Shown here: in pieces, positions 1 to 10,554 of the stretch
Numbering within the stretch: position 1 is the stretch's first letter
Layout: each line of letters opens with the position of its first letter
NCBI GenBank assembly: GCA_024516035.1
Contig: CM044966.1
Coordinates: forward strand, 22,541,185-22,605,184
Length of the DNA stretch: 64,000 nt
DNA from: Bactericera cockerelli
Taxonomy: Eukaryota; Arthropoda; Insecta; Hemiptera; Triozidae
Direction of reading: 5' to 3'
The notes under the pieces: model-generated
Databases searched by the model: none
What the model was told of the DNA's origin: nothing
What the model saw: the letters and a program-made list of their open reading frames with translations, nothing else
Made by a program: the position numbers and the translations under genes

Positions 1-1643
1 TTACCCTGTGAACTTGACGTTTTATCCTGTGAACTTGACGTTTTACCCTGTGAACTTGACGTTTTATCCTGTGAACTTGACGTTTTATCCTGTGAACTTG
101 ATGTTTTATCCTGTGAACTTGACGTTTTACTCTGTGAACTTGATGTTATACCCTGTGAACTTGACGTTTTACCATGTGAACTTGGCGTTTTACACTGTGA
201 ACTTGACGTTTTACCCTGTGAACTTGATGTTTTACTCTGTGAACTTGATGTTGTACCATGTGAACTTGATGTTATACCCTGTGAACTTGACGTTTTACCC
301 TGTGAACTTGACGTTTTACCCTGTGAACTTGATGTTTTACCCTGTGAACTTGCTGTTTTACCCTGTGAACTTGATGTTTTACCCTGTGAACTTGGCGTTT
401 TATCCTGTGAACTTGACGTTTTACCCTGTGAACTTGATGTTTTACCCTGTGAACTTGACGTTTTACCCTGTGAACTTGATGTTTTACCTCGTGAACTTGA
501 TGTTTTACCCTGTGAACTTGATGTTTTACCCTGTGAACTTGACGTTTTACCCTGTGAACTTGATGTTTTACCTCGTGAACTTGACGTTTTACCCTGTGAA
601 CTTGACGTTTTACCCTGTGAACTTGATGTTTTACCCTGTGAACTTGACGTTTTACCCTGTGAACTTGATGTTTTACCTCGTGAACTTGATGTTTTACCCT
701 GTGAACTTGGCGTTTTATCCTGTGAACTTGATGTTTTACCTCGTGAACTTGACGTTTTACCCTGTGAACTTGACGTTTTACCCTGTGAACTTGACGTTTT
801 ACCCTGTGAACTTGACATATTACCCTGTGAACTTGACGTTTTACCCTGTGAACTTGACGTTTTACCCTGTGAACTTGACGTTTTACCATGTGAACTTGAC
901 GTTTTACCCTGTGAACTTGGCGTTTTACCCTGTGAACTTGACGTTTTACCCTGTGAACTTGACGTTTTACCCTACGAACTTGACGTTTTACCCTGTGAAT
1001 TTGACGTTTTACCCTGTGAACTTGACGTTTTACCCTGTGAACTTGATGTTTTAACCCTGTGAACTTGACGTTTTACCCTGTGAACTTGGCGTTTTACCCT
1101 GTGAACTTGACGTTTTACCCTGTGACCTTGACGTTTTACCCTGTGAACTTGATGTTTTACCCTGTGAACTTGCTGTTTTACCCTGTGAACTTGGCGTTTT
1201 ATCCTGTGAACTTGACGTTTTACCCTGTGAACTTGATGTTTTACCCTGTGAACTTGCTGTTTTACCCTGTGAACTTGATGTTTTACCCTGTGAACTTGGC
1301 GTTTTATCCTGTGAACTTGACGTTTTACCCTGTGAACTTGATGTTTTAACCCTGTGAATTTGGCGTTTTACCCTGTGAACTTGACGTTTTACCCTGTGAA
1401 CTTGACGTTTTACCCTGTGAACTTGGCGTTTTACCCTGTGAACTTGATGTTTTACCCTGTGAACTTGATGTTTTACCCTGTGAACTTGACGTTTTACCCT
1501 GTGAACTTGACGTTTTACCCTGTGAACTTGACGTTTTACCCTGTGAACTTGACGTTTTACCGTGTGAACTTGACGTTTTACCCTGTGAACTTGACGTTTT
1601 AACCCTACGAACTTGACGTTTTACCCTGTGAACTTGACGTTAC
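1..1643. repeat. 21-bp minisatellite array
   Basis: About 78 head-to-tail copies of a 21-bp unit (GTGAACTTGACGTTTTACCC plus T), with mostly C/T and A/C/G swaps at a few positions. Because 21 is a multiple of three, the array stays open for hundreds of codons on both strands (plus strand 8-1054 reads a heptapeptide like VNLTFYP over and over). It is not a gene: the frame is broken by single inserted bases near 1052, 1351 and 1602, there is no leader or other domain, and both strands are equally open. The array runs off the left edge of the window. Confidence 0.97.
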
Positions 1644-1647
1644 TCCA

Positions 1648-2352
1648 GTGATGAACTGATGACTTGGTGATGAACTGATGACTTGGTGATGAACTGATGA
1701 CTTGGTAATGAACTGATGACTTGGTGATGAACTGATGACTTGGTGATGAACTGATGACTTGGTGTTGAACTGATGACTCGGTGATGAACTGATGACTTGG
1801 TGATGAACTGATGACTTGGTGATGAACTGATGACTTGGTGGTGAAGTGATGACTTGGTGATGAACTGATGACTTGGTGATGAACTGATGACTTGGTGGTG
1901 AAGTGATGACTCAGTGATGAACTGATGACTTGGTGATGAACTGATGACTTGGTGGTGAAGTGATGACTCGGTGATGAACTGATGACTTGGTGATGAACTG
2001 ATGACTTGGTGATGAACTGATGACTTGGTGATGAACTGATGACTTGGTGGTGAAGTGATGACTTGGTGATGAACTGATGACTTGGTGATGAACTGATGAC
2101 TTGGTGGTGAACTGATGACTTGGTGATGAACTGATGACTTGGTGATGAACTGATGACTTGGTGTTGAACTGATGACTCGGTGATGAACTGATGACTCGGT
2201 GATGAACTGATGACTTGGTGATGAACTGATGACTTGGTGATGAACTGATGACTTGGTGATGAACTGATGACTCGGTGATGAACTGATGACTTGGTGATGA
2301 ACTAATGACTTGGTGATGAACTGATGACTTGGTGATGAACTGATGACTTGGT
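1648..2352. repeat. 19-bp minisatellite array
   Basis: About 37 copies of a 19-bp unit (GATGAACTGATGACTTGGT) begin within a few bases of the end of the 21-bp array. Variants such as TGGTGGTGAAGTGATG and TGACTCGG recur at intervals, which suggests blocks of units were copied together. Both units contain GTGAAC or GATGAAC cores but I see no convincing common origin. No coding potential. Confidence 0.96.
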
Positions 2353-4225
2353 CAACAACTCAACACATCCCAGCAAATCCATTACCGACGGTTACGCAAT
2401 CTTGTGAATTTTTCTCTCTCCCATAGACTCGATAATTTATTCAGACTTATCAATTATATCTCAGTGGTTACACCGGTGGCTGTATCTCACCGGTTACGTA
2501 AAGTTCTCACCGGAGAGATATCGAACGGATTGTCACCTGGACCCATGACGATTTGTTTGAGCGATGAACTGTTAGAGCTTTCATTTATTTTATTTTTCTC
2601 AAATAAGTTAAGTTAAGTTATCATATTTGTGTTAGTCACTTTCGTGATGTCACCTCGATTTTGATGAACACAGATATTTTTTTTGTACCATAATTATTTA
2701 TATTTTTTAATAATGACATATGCTTTTCTATCTTTTTTATTTTATTTACCTACATATAAGCAATAGAAATCATATGAAAAGTTTCATGTAAATTTTAAAA
2801 AAATGGTTTGATCCTTGCTCATGGGGTTCTCTATAAAAAAGAAAACCCTGTTTCGAGTAAGGATTAAAAAAGATAATTATGTAAGCAAGATATGATTTGA
2901 TTACTTTTTTATATGGACACCAGTATACCTGCTATTTGTTTCCGATATATTAGACATGGTTTCGCCCTCTTGTCCCGCTAACAGTTCCTACACCAAAACC
3001 CCACTGTATGATTGATCACTGTTTCGTTAGCTCTTATACTGTACCGTGCCGGCAACAAGGAGGTTTGATTGATTGCTGTGTTCTCTTTGGATGAGTCTGT
3101 TTTGTTCTCTTTGAATCGTTTGTATGTTTTGGCGCAGGATTATCTGTCTGTTTGTTTACATTAGTAGAATCATTTCACTATCACTGTGTTTATTATGTGT
3201 AATTCTTATTATTATCATTGTTAAGAATATGCATTATTGTGATTATTGTTATTACTTATCTTAGTAAATATATCATACTCTAGCAGAGGAGAAAGTGTTC
3301 GTTTGAAGTGTTATAACTGCGACTGTGAGAACTATCTTACGCTTTGTTGAGGTATGTGTAAGAAGTGTGAACACTGTTTGTACTATTGTTACTTGTGGTG
3401 TGATCAGTGTGATGTTAAGGTCCTCGACTTCAATTGTTTCTAGTTTGTATACTTACACGATGTGGTTACCTACATTCGCCCGGAAGGATATTTGGCAATT
3501 GCTATGCTGTATTGTCGATTTGCGCATGTATTTCGCACAAGTTGTATGGAGTTCGCACAAATAAACTTCGAGTAATTTCTCCGTGATCTTAACCAAAAAT
3601 ATAGGATAAGGAAAGTAAAAAAGTTAGAATAGAAAAAAACAGATTATACCTTGTTTATACTGCCGAGGTAAGACTGAGAAGATCCTTTACTCCAGCAGTC
3701 AAACAGGTCTAATGTATTTTATGGGTTCATGGTGGAAAATTTATTTCAGGTTCATTTCATTGTTAGGTGGTAGAAAATGCTTTGTGCATTAACCTAGGCT
3801 GGTGGTTACTATCAACTAAAGAGTATAATTATTATTATTAACACAACCTGCCTATTAGAGAAACCTGGAATATTAGAGAAAAAATCCAGGTCCCTTGAGA
3901 TCTCTTATATCTAGATATACTCGTATGTATATATCTAGATTTGACTATACCTATGTGGAATATTAAATCAGTCAAATCTCAAAAATTATCGGTATGACCT
4001 TATGCATGATGAACAAACAGACTCTCATTTTTATTTACCAATTTTTCAGTCTGTAACTTTATAATTACATAATTTACCTTCACAATTGCTTTGTTTCTTA
4101 TAACTTCTTTTAACTTTATGGTTCATAAAAGTGATGATAGTACCAAATGGACGAGTGCATTTTAATTGACAAGTTTGGTTCAGATATCGGTATGATTACC
4201 TTTTCTTTTACTTACCTTCAAAACC
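2353..4225. other. Unassigned AT-rich stretch
   Basis: Non-satellite sequence with no open frame that I can support. It holds a short piece of SINE family C tail in reverse near 2600-2665 and a family A tail at 3757-3846. An AATAAA lies at about 3559, right after a 79-codon frame (3325-3564) that has no recognisable motif. Whether that frame is part of a transcript cannot be decided here. Confidence 0.5.
3757..3846 (+). repeat. SINE family A, 3' tail fragment
   Basis: Carries the family A tail: TTAGGTGGTAGAAAATGCTT, a GCATTAACCT box, GGTGGTTAC, CTAAAGAGT and a final ATT microsatellite. The tRNA-like head is missing, as expected for a 5'-truncated copy. Confidence 0.7.
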
Positions 4226-4375
4226 ATCTCAGTAGTTTGGTCGAAAAGCGACGGGCTTGTAACCTGGAGGTCGGTGGTTCAAGTCCCGGATTCAGCGTAG
4301 ATTTAGTAAAGAGAGTTTGAGTTTTTGTCACACCAACAAAGTGATTGACACAAATATGATAACTTTTTTTACCTT
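4226..4375 (+). repeat. SINE family C (tRNA-Thr-like head)
   Basis: The head shows an A-box-like start, an anticodon-loop-like CTTGTAA (anticodon TGT, hence tRNA-Thr-like) and the B box GGTTCAAGTCCC. The tail reads AGATTTAGTAAAG, GAGTTTGAG and an ATATGATAACTTT end. The head resembles tRNA and the tail is shared by at least eight other copies in the window, so this is a tRNA-derived SINE and not a tRNA gene. Confidence 0.8.
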
Positions 4376-4574
4376 CACCCTTCACCTAACTTTGGTAATC
4401 AGTCAAAATATAAATAATGTACCTAGAATTTGTAGAACACATACTGTCTTGTCTTGGGCTGAGGTAAGCCTTATCTTCTTTTTCACTTTTCCTTCTCCTA
4501 ATCTACTTGAGGTCGGCATTTTCTCCATAAATCTTATCCTCTCATATCCTTGTATGAATTGCGTTCACTTTTCT

Positions 4575-4582
<8 letters not shown>

Positions 4583-4608
<26 letters not shown>
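4583..4608. repeat. Poly-T tract
   Basis: Uninterrupted run of about 26 T. It may be the A-tail of a minus-strand retroposon, but the flanking sequence does not identify one. Confidence 0.85.
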
Positions 4609-4610
<2 letters not shown>

Positions 4611-5013
4611 TCTTCTAGCTCCCTCAAATTTGTATTTCTATCTCATCTGGTCTCCTTCTCAATCTTTTAATACCTATTTCAAATCCTTTTTCACTATTAT
4701 TATTCTTTAACATTTTAGATCAAGTTTTATTTACAATAAATTAGGTACAAATAATATTTACATAGAAATTTAAATTAATAAAACAAAACTTGATCAGAAC
4801 TTGCTAACGCCAACTTTATTCTCTTCCATTATTATTACTCACATAGTTTTACAAACCATCTCAGCCTTATTATCTTGTATTTTCCTTGCCAGAAATCTTT
4901 TTTTCTTTTCTTTTCGATTTTGGACAGCCAGGACCACAGAAAATAATAAAGCACCGATGTTTTTTCTATTTCTTCTTTCTCCTATCTGACCAATATTTTC
5001 TCTTTCTTTCGCC

Positions 5014-5214
5014 ATGTTGTTTCTTATTCTCTTCTGTCCTCTCATTATTGTCTGTATAGTTATCTCATATTATCAAAAGCCAAGATCTTCCTTTACCAAT
5101 CCCTGTCCTTGGCGATCCAGAGAGGGAATGCATCCAGTATTCTCGGGACTTTTCCTTCCAATCCCTCTCTGGACTACATCTACCAACTTAAATTCGATTG
5201 TTGTACGTGAATAA
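5014..5214 (+). CDS. Possible small secreted or membrane peptide
   Basis: A 66-codon frame starts MLFLILFCPLIIVCIVIS, a strongly hydrophobic leader that could be a signal peptide or a membrane anchor. It continues into a polar, proline-rich stretch with a CPW motif. The ATG sits in the context CGCCATG, and an AATAAA lies immediately after the last codons (about 5210). The same leader, with its CGCC context, occurs again at 5260. Leader, start context and polyadenylation signal favour a short transcript, but the peptide matches no family I know. A chance frame in duplicated DNA is the alternative. Confidence 0.25.
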   Translation: MLFLILFCPLIIVCIVISYYQKPRSSFTNPCPWRSREGMHPVFSGLFLPIPLWTTSTNLNSIVVRE

Positions 5215-5259
5215 AGCTATAATTTATTTCTATTCTCTAAGAGTTTGTATAGCTATCGC

Positions 5260-5340
5260 CATGTTGTTTCTTCTTCTCTTCTGTCCTCTCATTATTGTTT
5301 GTATAGTTATAAAAACCATACTTTATCATTCTATCATTTG
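5260..5340 (+). CDS. Second copy of the hydrophobic leader
   Basis: Repeats the leader of the 5014 frame almost exactly (MLFLLLFCPLIIVCIVI) and stops after 26 codons if read without splicing. GT sites lie near its end, and an acceptor-like TTTAAACAG occurs at about 5486-5494, just before an open stretch (see 5495-5638). A spliced product leader-plus-5495 exon is possible in phase 0. The surrounding 55 bases are duplicated from about 5005-5062, so this is either a duplicated first exon or a decayed copy. Confidence 0.22.
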
Positions 5341-5494
5341 ACGATCTCGGAGATGATCTCAGATTCCATTTAGCGTTTCACCTTCAACATCTCTGACTTC
5401 TTCAATATTGCTGAAATCTCGTCTCTCGCTTTATGGGTCATAACTTGAGACATGTTGATTACTCTTCTCATTCATATAATTATACTCTATTTAA

Positions 5495-5638
5495 ACAGAC
5501 AGTTGAAACAAACTCTTCGAATTGCTCAAATCGCTCGTTGCAAACATCTCAAGGAAAAAGTTGTCAACTATGTTGATAATAGTGAGAGGTACGACCAAAA
5601 TGATGGTACTATTGGTGGTGACATTCCACCCATCGCAT
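5495..5638 (+). CDS. Possible terminal exon after the duplicated leader
   Basis: After a pyrimidine-containing acceptor (TTTAAACAG, with ACAG again directly after) the frame reads QLKQTLRIAQIARCKHLKEK and on to a stop at about 5638. Residue use (Lys, Arg, Asp, Asn, balanced hydrophobics) looks more protein-like than neighbouring frames. The last ~15 bases already belong to a family A SINE tail, so if this is an exon its end was supplied or trimmed by the SINE. No family recognised. Confidence 0.22.
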
Positions 5639-5766
5639 GAATTTTTCCTCATTAATTTGAGTTTGTGACCACATAATAATTAAACTCTGAGGGTTAGGTG
5701 GTAGAAAATGCTTTGAGCATTAACCTCGCCTAGTTTTTAGCTTCGACTAAAGATTATTATTATTAT
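5622..5766 (+). repeat. SINE family A, 3' two-thirds
   Basis: Begins at the GCATGAATTTTTCCTC motif that follows the B box in full copies. It continues through TTTGAGTTTGTGACC and GGTTAGGTGGTAGAAAATGC to the terminal ATT repeats. Confidence 0.75.
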
Positions 5767-6229
5767 TCAATTATTTATTAATAGGACATATGTACGTATA
5801 CAAACAAGTAATGATAAAAATTAAAATACAAAATTTAGAACAAGAAAGAGATTAACAACATTTGGTATTTTTTTCTTTTGGATTTTTTTTTTTTTTTTTT
5901 TTCCAGGTTCGCTATTTCCAAATATTTCCATTTTTTTCCAAATATTTCCAGCTTAGCTTTCCCACTATTCGTGAAAGAAAAATGCATATTAGTACTTCTA
6001 AGATAAACAATGGACTTAACCTATAAAAGACTATGACTTGCTTCCAGTTTGTTCATTTTATTCCAGTTGCATCCACTTTGGTTAAAAAGAAAAATACGGC
6101 TATAGATAACATTGATGAAATATATACAGATACAGATGTCGCAACTAAAGGGCAATAACGCCGCCATCATTGTGAATATAATCATCCTTCGTTGCCGTAG
6201 GTGCCCTTTATTGCATTATTTGTTTCAAT

Positions 6230-6735
6230 TTGTATTACTTCCGAGAAATTTCTATTATTAGAAATCGGAAGTATTGTGTTCGTTTTTGTAAAAAAAAATA
6301 TTTTTTTGCTCCGATTTCAATTTTTTTCATATTTCTGGACGTTTCATAACCTACTGAGTAAATTTGGTTTTGTGTCCGTCTGTCGGTCTGTCGGTCTGTC
6401 GCTCTGTCGGTCTGTTAAAACGATTCCTTGTAACGCGCAAATCTCGAAAACCACTCAACGGATTTTGATGAAATTTTGCACACATCTAGGAGACATTCTG
6501 TAGATGGTCCCATTTTAAATTTATCGAATTCGTACTAGCGGTTCTGGGTGAAAGAGGCCATGCGCCTGACCACTAACTTTTTACTTAAACGCTTATATCT
6601 CGTGAACGGTACACCCGATTTCGATGAAATTTTGTAAAAATATGCATATTATAGTTTTACATAGGCTATTTATATTTATTTTTAAATTAATTAATAACAA
6701 ATTTAAAGAAAATCGGTTGAGCCGTTTTGGAGATA
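6230..6735 (+). repeat. Dispersed repeat, CTGTCGGTCTGTCGG family
   Basis: About 500 bp with CTCCGATTTCAAT, a GGTCTGTCGGTCTGTCG microsatellite, CAACGGATTTTGATGAAAT and a TATCTCGTGAACGGTACACC block. The same series appears in reverse at 37020-37450. Short pieces of it lie at 23727-23830, 47620-47710 and 49400-49470. It contains no protein motif. Phrases such as 'GCCGATTTTGATGAAATTT' are common inside non-autonomous insect elements, but I cannot name the class. Confidence 0.6.
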
Positions 6736-6939
6736 CAAGTAATCTATATCTATAAAAGAAAGCTGTCTGTATGTGTGTATGTATGTATGTATGTGTGTAT
6801 GTATGTATGTGTGTATGTATGTTCTTTATACAAATCCACACCGTTTGACCGAGAAACCTGAAATTTTGCACATAGGTCCGCTTGGATCAGGAAATTCTTC
6901 TAGGCTAGATTATATCTCCCTGAGGTTAAGCTACAACGA

Positions 6940-7375
6940 GTAAGGATAAAAATGGATGGGTGACGCAAAAAAAATGCACGTTTTTTGACATAAATGACAT
7001 TTTTTCTCGAAATTTGTCGCGACGACCTATCAACTCAAAGCGAGAAAGTTTTAGGCAAGGGCTTGAGCTTTCAATTGACATATCGATCGCGAATTTCTGA
7101 TGAGCCGTTCTTGAGCTACGCCGGGTAAGGTAAAAAAATGGATGGGTAACATGTAAAATATTCACGTTTTTTGACCTAAATGACATTTTTTCTCGAAATT
7201 TGAAGTGACGACCTATCAACTCAGAGCGAGAAAGTTTTAGGCAAGGGTTTAGGCTTTCATTTGACATATTGATCGCGAAATTCTGATGAGCCATTCTTGA
7301 GCTACGCCGGGGAAGGCCAGAAAATAGATGGACGACAAAAAATATTCAGGTTTTTTTTCAAACCTAAATGACATT
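6940..7375 (+). repeat. 187-bp tandem units inside the Helitron
   Basis: The motif AATGGATGGGT recurs at about 6950, 7137 and, diverged, 7324, giving a 187-bp period and about 2.3 copies. Shared blocks are AAATGACATTTTTTCTCG, GACGACCTATCAACTC and GAGCTACGCCGGG. The third copy is cut off by the TG array. Confidence 0.85.
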
Positions 7376-7432
7376 TGTGTGTGTGTGTGTGTGTGTGTGG
7401 GTGTGTGTGTGGTGTGTGTGTGTGTGTGGGGT

Positions 7433-7465
<33 letters not shown>

Positions 7466-7541
7466 TGGTTGTGTGTGGTGGTGTGTGTGTGGTGTGTGGT
7501 GTGTGTGTGTGGTGTGTGTGTGTGGTGGTGTGTGTGTGTGG

Positions 7542-7572
<31 letters not shown>

Positions 7573-7617
7573 TGTGTGTGTGTGGTGTGTGTGTGTGTGT
7601 GTGTGTGTGGTGTGGTG

Positions 7618-7693
<76 letters not shown>

Positions 7694-7835
7694 TGGGGTG
7701 TGTGGTGTGGTATGTGTGTGTGTGTGGGTGTGTGCGTGTGTGTGCGTGTGTGTGGGTCTGTGGGTGTGTGTGGATGTGTGTGTGTGGATGTGTGTGTGTG
7801 GGTGGGTGTGTGTGTGCGTTGTGTGTGTTTGATGG
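7374..7835. repeat. TG-rich microsatellite
   Basis: About 460 bases of (TG)n broken by GG and a few C and A, inside the Helitron. The overlapping Cys/Val reading frames (up to 215 codons) are a by-product of the dinucleotide repeat and are not coding. Confidence 0.97.
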
Positions 7836-7869
7836 GCTGGCGAAGCGGCGGGTGTAACCCGCTAGTTAT

Positions 7870-8600
7870 CTATAAAATCTCAAAATTGGCACGTGTTTAC
7901 AATGTGAAGCAATCACGAGGAAGTATTGTGTCCATAATTGGCAGTGTTTTTTTCTTTGTAATTTTGACAATGTAAATTGAGGATAGAGAGAAAAAGGAGA
8001 TATAGATATAAAGAACTTGGCCTAAATATGTCAACCTTGAGACAAAACCGTCCCTAATTTACATACCTAATGAGGTATTATTCTCCACTACCTTGGTATC
8101 CATAGGATAGCCAATCTTAATTTCAAGTGTCCAGATTTCTAGATATGTATCAGTCAAATTCGGTTCGGAATATGTTAATTTCAATTCAGATTCATGTAAT
8201 GCAATCCAATGTCTTGAGAGTATTCTATTATCCTCCCCCTACTCACAGAGGTTATTATTATTATTATTATTTCTAACATCTCATCATCATCATCATTGGT
8301 AGTCAAGTAGTTAAGGCGATAGTCGAAAATGAAATGACTAAAACCTGGGTTGGCATATTATTATTATAGTAAGCTTTATTAGGTAGAACAAAAAAATATA
8401 CAGTAAAACACAATGAAATTACAAAGAAAAAACAAAAAGATCGAGCAAAGATACAAGAACAAAAAAGAGAATGAAGTTAATGTCTTACCTAAAGGGCGGG
8501 GTTATTGCCTGTGTCAATCTCTTCCACCCAATCCTTGATATTTTCCTCCTTGAAGTAATGCTCATTTATGTAATTGCAGGGTAGGTAGAGTTTCAAAAGG
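7870..8600. other. Intergenic, no gene seen
   Basis: AT-rich sequence with short ATT and CAT repeats. The stretch near 8470-8545 (CTTACCTAAAGGGCGGGGTT, then CTCTTCCACCC) occurs in reverse at about 18775-18835 and 18985-19045, so a dispersed repeat is present. No supported frame. Confidence 0.5.
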
Positions 8601-8601
8601 T

Positions 8602-8815
8602 GTGCACTGGTAGTCAAGTGGTTAACGCGCTAGTCTGGTGATCCAGGTAGCGTAGGGATCCATTAGTTTGAATCCCAGCCAATTCATGAATTTTTCCTCA
8701 TTTATGTTTATGACCACATAATAAAAAGACTGTGACGGTTAGGTGGTAGAAAATGCTGTAAACATTGACCTTTCCTGGTGGTTACCTTCCACTAAAGACT
8801 TTTATTATTATTATG
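8602..8815 (+). repeat. SINE family A, full-length copy
   Basis: tRNA-like head GCACTGGTAGTCAAGTGGTT with GTCTGGTGATCCAGG, then a B-box region (TTTGAATCCCAGCC), the GCATGAATTTTTCCTC-type link and the GGTTAGGTGGTAGAAAATGC tail. It ends in TTATTATTATT. This is one of the most complete copies. Confidence 0.85.
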
Positions 8816-10003
8816 CTGTCTGATACACGAAAATGTTGTTCAGAATATTTGAATTCCAAAATAATATCAGATCAATTTTTGATTTTTTTTTTTTTTAACT
8901 TAAATTTGAAGGACATAAACAAATGTAAATTTGTGATAATTACCTATATCTTCGTGACCTGTATTTTTTATATTTTTAGTGTTTTTATTCTTCAACATTA
9001 CTCACATTAAATTTAATAGTTTTATGTATTCATATACAATTGAGTGAGTACTCGAATGGTATTATTTGTTTTTTTTTTCTTTCTTTAAAAAAAATATTTA
9101 TAGATTGTTATCAAAAATTCACATACCTGTCAGATTGATACATCGTGTATATGATAAATTTACTTCGAAATGTACAGATATATGTGATATATGTACATAC
9201 ATATACACTCAATTTAATTTAAGAGTTCTTTTCATTCTAATACTTCCCCTGAAATAAATTAAAAATCTATATTAAATTTATGATAAGTGTCTTCCTTCAC
9301 TTTGCCTATTCCCAAACCTACTTGGGGTTGCCATTGTTTAACCTCATGGTTGAGGTTGGTTGGCTGCGGTTCATTTTTACGGCTGGATAACCTTCATACT
9401 AGTTTTTTTTTAAAGAGTACTATAATTATTATTATATAAAAATACTTTGAAAATGAAAGTGTTTGTAGCATATTCCACTTGAAAGGTTTCCCATTAGTTG
9501 AAGGAATTTCGCTGAAAATTCTTTGAGATCTTCAAAGATCAGATTGTTGGTATGTTGGTATTCTTTCATAAGTTTTATTAAAGAAGATTTCTTTAAATGC
9601 CACGAATATTCCTTTTCAGATTCAAAGTTGAAAGTGATATAAATAAGTTATTTCATTGAAAGAAATCCTCTGACATGACGATTGCGTAAAAGACCTTTAC
9701 TTTAATTATTTAAGAATTTTGAGTGAATATTCCTATATGGAAGTGTGTAGTTATGTATATCTAAATTGTTACATTGAGAATGAGTACCAAATTAATTTGA
9801 TTAAAAATAGAAATAATCAAGAATAATAATATGGTTATGTGCTGTTATCATTGGAGGAAAATCTGAAGAAGATCCCTGGATTATTCAACCTGTCCGAAGT
9901 TCAATCCTGTGTCATCCTGGGGACCCCGCATATCCTGCGAAAGTTCGGAGTTTGAATTTGAATGCAGTCTCACATGTTAACATCTAAGGATTATGGTTTA
10001 TTC
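8816..10003. other. Unassigned AT-rich stretch
   Basis: No supported frame. At 9295-9395 lies a dispersed motif (CAAACCTACTTGGGGTTG, then TTTAACCTCATGGTTGAGG and TTTTTACGGCTGGA) that recurs at 52905-52980 (reverse) and 54490-54580. Confidence 0.5.
9997..10002 (-). terminator. Polyadenylation signal AATAAA
   Basis: AATAAA on the minus strand, about 18 bases beyond the TAA that ends the 10020-10493 exon. Its position fits a 3' end signal for that exon. Confidence 0.45.
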
Positions 10004-10019
10004 CAAATATTAATGTATC

Positions 10020-10493
10020 TTATGTACGGATAAAAAATATATCTTGATTTGTATGCCATAATATAATCATAATAATACTATTTGAACGCAATAACCAATC
10101 AGAGTGCGTTGTGGAACGGTTGAAACGGAGATTTGGTGATTTTGAGAGTGTAGAGTGTTTCTGGAATAGAGGCCACTGGAAAACATGATGTGCAACGTAC
10201 AAATCCATTTCTTTCTGAGTTGGCATTGTGGGGATTCGATCCACGTTGATTGGCATTCCTTCATTCAAGTCGGAATATCTTTCAATTATCTTTGGCTCAA
10301 TGCCATTGTCTTCAATGTGGACCTTCAATCGCATCAGGTCTTCCATTATTCCGAGATCATCGTGGAGATGAGTGACTTCATTGTCTTCATTTTCTTCGGT
10401 GTTCTCTCTATCATTATGTTCCATTAGCTCCGAGACTGAGAGCTCTCTGGCAGGGGCGGTCGGTGCTAAGGAGCTGCGGAACTGCAGCAGCCC
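10020..10493 (-). CDS. Candidate terminal exon, acidic protein of unknown function
   Basis: The minus-strand frame opens right after a good acceptor, a pyrimidine tract (CTCTTTTTCTTTTTCGTCAG) followed by GGG. It runs 157 codons to TAA, with AATAAA close behind. The part up to about residue 120 looks protein-like: a Pro/Ala start, an acidic run (ENTEENEDNEV), then HLHDDLGIMEDLMRLKVHIE, which could form a helix, and NEGMPINVDRIPTMPTQKEM. The last 40 residues are less convincing. The upstream exons are not identified. The 100-bp repeats at 10555-11180 and a frame at 11150-11300 lie where they should be. No family recognised. Confidence 0.45.
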   Translation of the reverse strand, partial: GLLQFRSSLAPTAPARELSVSELMEHNDRENTEENEDNEVTHLHDDLGIMEDLMRLKVHIEDNGIEPKIIERYSDLNEGMPINVDRIPTMPTQKEMDLYVAHHVFQWPLFQKHSTLSKSPNLRFNRSTTHSDWLLRSNSIIMIILWHTNQDIFFIRT

Positions 10494-10554
10494 CTGACGA
10501 AAAAGAAAAAGAGAGGATTTTCTCAAAGGAACTAGACAAGAATCAATATTTTGC

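Larger units (their letters stand above)
6743..7865 (+). mobile_element. Non-autonomous Helitron (1.1 kb)
   Basis: The 5' end reads TCTATATCTATAAAAG directly after an A. The 3' end has a perfect 6-bp stem (GCGGGT / ACCCGC, loop GTA, 7848-7862) running into TAG and a flanking T. This is the Helitron layout A|TC...CTAG|T with a subterminal hairpin. No Rep or helicase frame is present, so the element depends on another copy. Inside are 187-bp tandem units (from about 6954) and a long TG-rich array. The element at 42970-45556 has the same hairpin design. Confidence 0.8.

Noticed and set aside
8..1602. Long frames of VNLTFYP-type heptapeptides (348, 96 and 82 codons) and a 205-codon frame on the other strand
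   Set aside because: They arise because the satellite unit is 21 bp. Both strands are open, single-base insertions break the frame, and there is no leader or other domain.
1648..2352. CRISPR array
   Set aside because: The 19-bp units follow each other without spacers, and the genome is eukaryotic. The 47-bp, 61-bp and 110-bp arrays also lack unique spacers.
3325..3564. 79-codon frame ending near an AATAAA
   Set aside because: The signal is suggestive, but the peptide has no recognisable feature and no exon partner was found.
7328..7975. Cys/Val-rich frames up to 215 codons
   Set aside because: They are translations of a TG dinucleotide array in three frames.
10185..10427. 80-codon plus-strand frame and a 65-codon minus-strand frame
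   Set aside because: Shadows of the 10020-10493 exon.
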